From Melampsora larici-populina 98AG31 (taxonomy: Eukaryota > Basidiomycota > Pucciniomycetes > Pucciniales > Melampsoraceae), in NCBI RefSeq assembly GCF_000204055.1, contig NW_006768791.1, forward strand, positions 299,094 through 363,093: 64,000 bases of DNA. Direction: 5' to 3'. Position numbers and translations under genes: made by a program. The notes beneath the pieces are model-generated. The model worked only from the letters and a program-made list of their open reading frames with translations. It was not told where the DNA came from and searched no databases. Below, piece after piece: positions 61,315 through 64,000 of the stretch. Numbering within the stretch: the stretch's first letter is position 1; each line of letters begins with the position of its first letter.

Positions 61315-61749
61315 CTTTGTACGGGTTTTGGCCCTGTGGGGGAGTAGGAGTACTCCCAATGTCTACTGAAGTGAGCATATTCTGATTTGGGATACTCACT
61401 TGTCAGTGTAAAGTGATTACACAAGACTCACGTGCGCCCTCTCTCCGCGCCCCTTATACTCATGAGTGGACTCATCCAAACAAGGTCGTGTCAAGTAAGA
61501 TCTCTTTTGCTTATGATATCAAACAATTAACCTATCATCAACTCTGGATCTAATCAATCCGCTTCAGGTACGATTGTAGCAAGATGGACAGCATTCAAAG
61601 GATCTGAGTTTCACAGATCAATCAAACTAACTTTACACAAAAGAAGCCTTTCTTTTGAACAAATCCGACATGAAGAAACATTGATTACATTGCCATTTAT
61701 TTAAAATCGGAATGAAAAAGAATCTAGACAAGATAGTCTAGTTGACTTG

Positions 61750-64000
61750 TAGCAAGGCCGCCACAAATACGGTACTGGCACCGGCACCGCACCGTACCGT
61801 ACCCGGCCTGGCCCGTATCGTATTTGTGGGTATCGTAACCCAATGGAGGGTACGGCACCAGGGACCTCTGGCGAATGGTACCGGAGAAGCAGGTACGGTA
61901 TCCCGTACCGTACCCGCCACGCGGTACGATACCAGTGACCAAGGCTTTGCGGTATTGGGCCATGGAGTACGGTACTGGTGCCGTACAAACCCTTTACCCA
62001 AATCGTCATCTCTGGACCAGTTTGTGAGTACAACCCCTCGATATCACCCCTTCCGTACCAGATCACCCTGCATTGGGCACTAGTTCCCTGGTTTTGACCA
62101 GATTCGAGCTTGACATGGCACTATGCCTACGAAAACACGGCTGCGCAAGGGTGGAAAAACACTATATGATCAGCCGTCGCTTAGCAAGGTTAGTCGCCAC
62201 TTTCACTTCGTTTCTCTTACACTTTATCTTTCTCTTCAAGTTTTATTAACCTACCTACTTTATCACATTATCAGTTTCAACCGATTTACATCAGATCTTT
62301 TCAAAATGTCCACCTCCTCATTTGCCAACTCATCTTATCGTCGCAGTACTCGACCTTCCCCTGCAAGACAATCTTCTTCCATGCTAGCCTCACCATCCGA
62401 CTCTCGGTGCGCCATGCGTCGTGCGACAGACAACATTCACGATACTCCGACTGCATCACGTTCATCAAAACGCAAACAAACCGAAGTTGAATCGGACTAT
62501 GAAGTTGAAGACGAAGTCCCTCCCCACTCCAATCAATCGACTTCTCAGACTCTGCAACCTCCACTCAAACGCAACCGCCAAGCACCTACCAAAGCCAATA
62601 CGGGCGGCAAAGGGAAACGTCGTGCTCCAGCAAAGCAACCTTCACGACATTCTAAATCCAATACTCGGGGTGCTTCAAGCACAAATCTGGAGTCTGATGC
62701 ACCCTCTTCAAACAGTCAATTGCGGCTCGAAATCAATTTGGTTCAAGATTCAGATGAGGAGAACGACAAGGTCCTTGACAAAGTAGACAAGAAACCTCAG
62801 CCGAAATACGATCATCTCAAGGAATACTACCTCCCTGAGGCTGTAGAAGGCCCAAGAGATGTAATATTTCTTTATTTCTTTATCTTCCACTCTGTTCGCT
62901 TTCTCATCATTCTTCTTGCCGTATCAAATTCTAACTTGATTGCCAATTGTGTCTGATATCATAGGAGCCGGGCCAGCGCACATACTACCCTTGCAAATAC
63001 TGTGGAGTTTTGGTTCGATCTGTTGCAGGCTCTACGCCGAATATGTGGGTCCATCGAGACGGAGCTAAACAGGAGGGTAAATCAGGAAAGCCTGGGTGCA
63101 AAGAGAGGCATCTCACCATTGAACAAGGATGCAGATTACCTCTCACCATCATCGAACAGCGACAAGCTGACGCTGCCTCTCAGAAAGGACAGACCTCGAT
63201 CATCAGCTATGCCCAGAAAGTGCCCAAGTTTGACAACAAAACGCTCAACCAGATGATTGGCATGTGGGTACTTAGGACTGCCCAACCTTGGGCTCGCGTG
63301 GAGGACTCTTACTTGAGGGCATGTTTTCGTTATGCGAATCCCAATGCTCAATTGTTTGGACGAACATGGGTTGCGAGGTTTGCCCATCAGGCCTACCTTG
63401 AATTACGAGCGGTAGTAATTGGAGAGTTGCAGGTGAGCTTCAGGCTATTATCATCAAAATGAAACAATTGAACTCACTCTTCTTTCTCAAAATCAGTCTC
63501 TCAAAGGTTCTTTTGGTCTTATCAACGATGCCTGGACAACTAAAGGCAACCGATACGGTTTTATCGGCGCCTGCGTCACGTACATCACCCCCGAATGGAC
63601 CTTTGTAACACGCCATTTCGCCCTTAAACTCATCGCCTGGCACCACAAAGGCGAATGGCTTGCTGAACCATTAATTAATCTTTTGATCAAACACGGCCTA
63701 CATACTAAGATGAGTGTTTTCCCTTTGCAATTGGTCGATTTATATTTTATTGTGTATGTGTCATTAATTTTTTGTTTTGCATATATCCACATGCTAGCTC
63801 AAACCCACGATTCCGGCAGCAATAACAACACGCTGGCCCAAGCGATGGAAGTCAGGTTAACCAAGCACTGTCAGGACCATCATGAAGCCTTTGATTGGAG
63901 CGCTTCGACCGATAGGGTAAGGTGTGTATGTCACAAATTGGCTTTAATTGTAAATGCCGGTCTCCAAGCGCTTGGAATCCAGGGTCCACCTCCTCCTCTG
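61750..64000 (+). mobile_element. hAT-3: left part of a third hAT element, cut by the window edge
   Basis: The likely left end is near 61754 (AGGCCGCCACAAATACGGTA). It is followed by about 250 bp of GC-rich repeated words (GGTACGGT, CCGTACC, GGCACC) on both strands, the same type of subterminal structure as in hAT-1 and hAT-2. The transposase gene begins at 62306 and continues past 64000. The right end is outside, so no duplication can be checked. Confidence 0.7.
62306..64000 (+). CDS. hAT-3 transposase, N-terminal part (partial)
   Basis: Start MSTSSFANSSYRRSTRPSPA at 62306; an ATG at 62123 is in frame. Exons 62306-62860, 62965-63432, 63497 to about 63713, and from about 63798 to the edge. 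Seen: Ser/Arg-rich disordered N-terminus with SKRKQTEVESDYEVEDEV; a BED-like finger YYPCKYCGVLVRSVAGSTPN with MWVHRDGAKQ; FDNKTLNQMIGMWVLRTAQP; first Asp in GLINDAWTTKGNRYGFIGAC; second Asp in THDSGSNNNTLAQAMEV; CxxH in VRCVCHKLALIVNAGLQAL. It is related to hAT-2 (shared VWTTKG/AWTTKG and DSGSNN blocks) but less decayed. No stop seen up to the edge. Confidence 0.85.

Larger units (their letters stand above)
57935..61740. other. Repeat-rich stretch without a supported gene
   Basis: Short minus-strand frames at 57978-58262 (Cys/His-rich, VPHHSHCTKCWILQ) and 59198-59413 (charged helical) may be relics of transposon proteins but have no clear family. The region contains small palindromic elements at 58484-58622, 60339-60478 and 61285-61314. 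A GTGACTGGCTGCC word near 58836 resembles the subterminal sequence of the CACTA-like element at 49481. No host gene seen. Confidence 0.45.

Overview
The window is nuclear DNA from a basidiomycete fungus, most probably a rust (Pucciniales, Puccinia-like). Coding regions are split by many short GT-AG introns. The host genes are fungal: a PAL, a secreted phospholipase B, a YEATS/Yaf9 subunit, a DDHD phospholipase and a Dal5-type transporter. These islands sit in a sea of DNA transposons (hAT, PIF/Harbinger, Tc1/mariner, CACTA-like) and Tet-like dioxygenase relics, which is typical of rust genomes. The genus is an inference; no marker gene here fixes it.

Left half (1-23.3 kb), gene island: phenylalanine ammonia-lyase (minus, cut by the left edge); lysophospholipase/phospholipase B (minus, 5.0-7.6 kb); a divergently transcribed ~1,560-residue disordered protein with 11 copies of an acidic DDVPL[A/G] motif (8.4-13.2 kb); Yaf9 (minus, 14.3-15.3 kb); a DDHD-type intracellular phospholipase A1 (15.6-19.6 kb); and a seven-exon gene of unknown function with a SAM-like C-terminus (21.3-23.3 kb).

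Middle (23.3-43.7 kb), transposon nest: a decayed Tc1/mariner element; a 1.9 kb TIR element carrying fragments of two unrelated host genes (RBM42-like and GRIM-19/NDUFA13); then a three-level nest. Harbinger-1 (27505-43658, TSD TTA) contains Harbinger-2 (32792-43488, TSD TGA), which contains hAT-1 (34865-37746, TSD CGGGCAAC). The target-site duplications and terminal inverted repeats can be read directly. Removing hAT-1 on paper restores the Harbinger-2 SANT reading frame exactly. Both Harbingers share a third open reading frame not usual for the superfamily, and Harbinger-2 has a fourth.

Right part (43.7-64 kb): one host gene, a Dal5/TNA1-type MFS permease (44.2-47.4 kb), followed by repeats. 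These are a 203 bp fold-back element, a decayed Tet-like 2OG-Fe(II) dioxygenase gene whose upstream reading frame is interrupted by a 1.65 kb CACTA-like deletion element (TSD ATT), hAT-2 (53185-57927) with stop codons in its dimerisation domain, several small palindromic elements, and the left part of a third hAT element that runs off the right edge.

Most premature TGA stops in the decayed copies sit where a CpG-to-TpG change in a CGA codon would create them. This suggests methyl-cytosine deamination as one route of repeat decay here. Exon borders are read by eye and may be off by a few bases.
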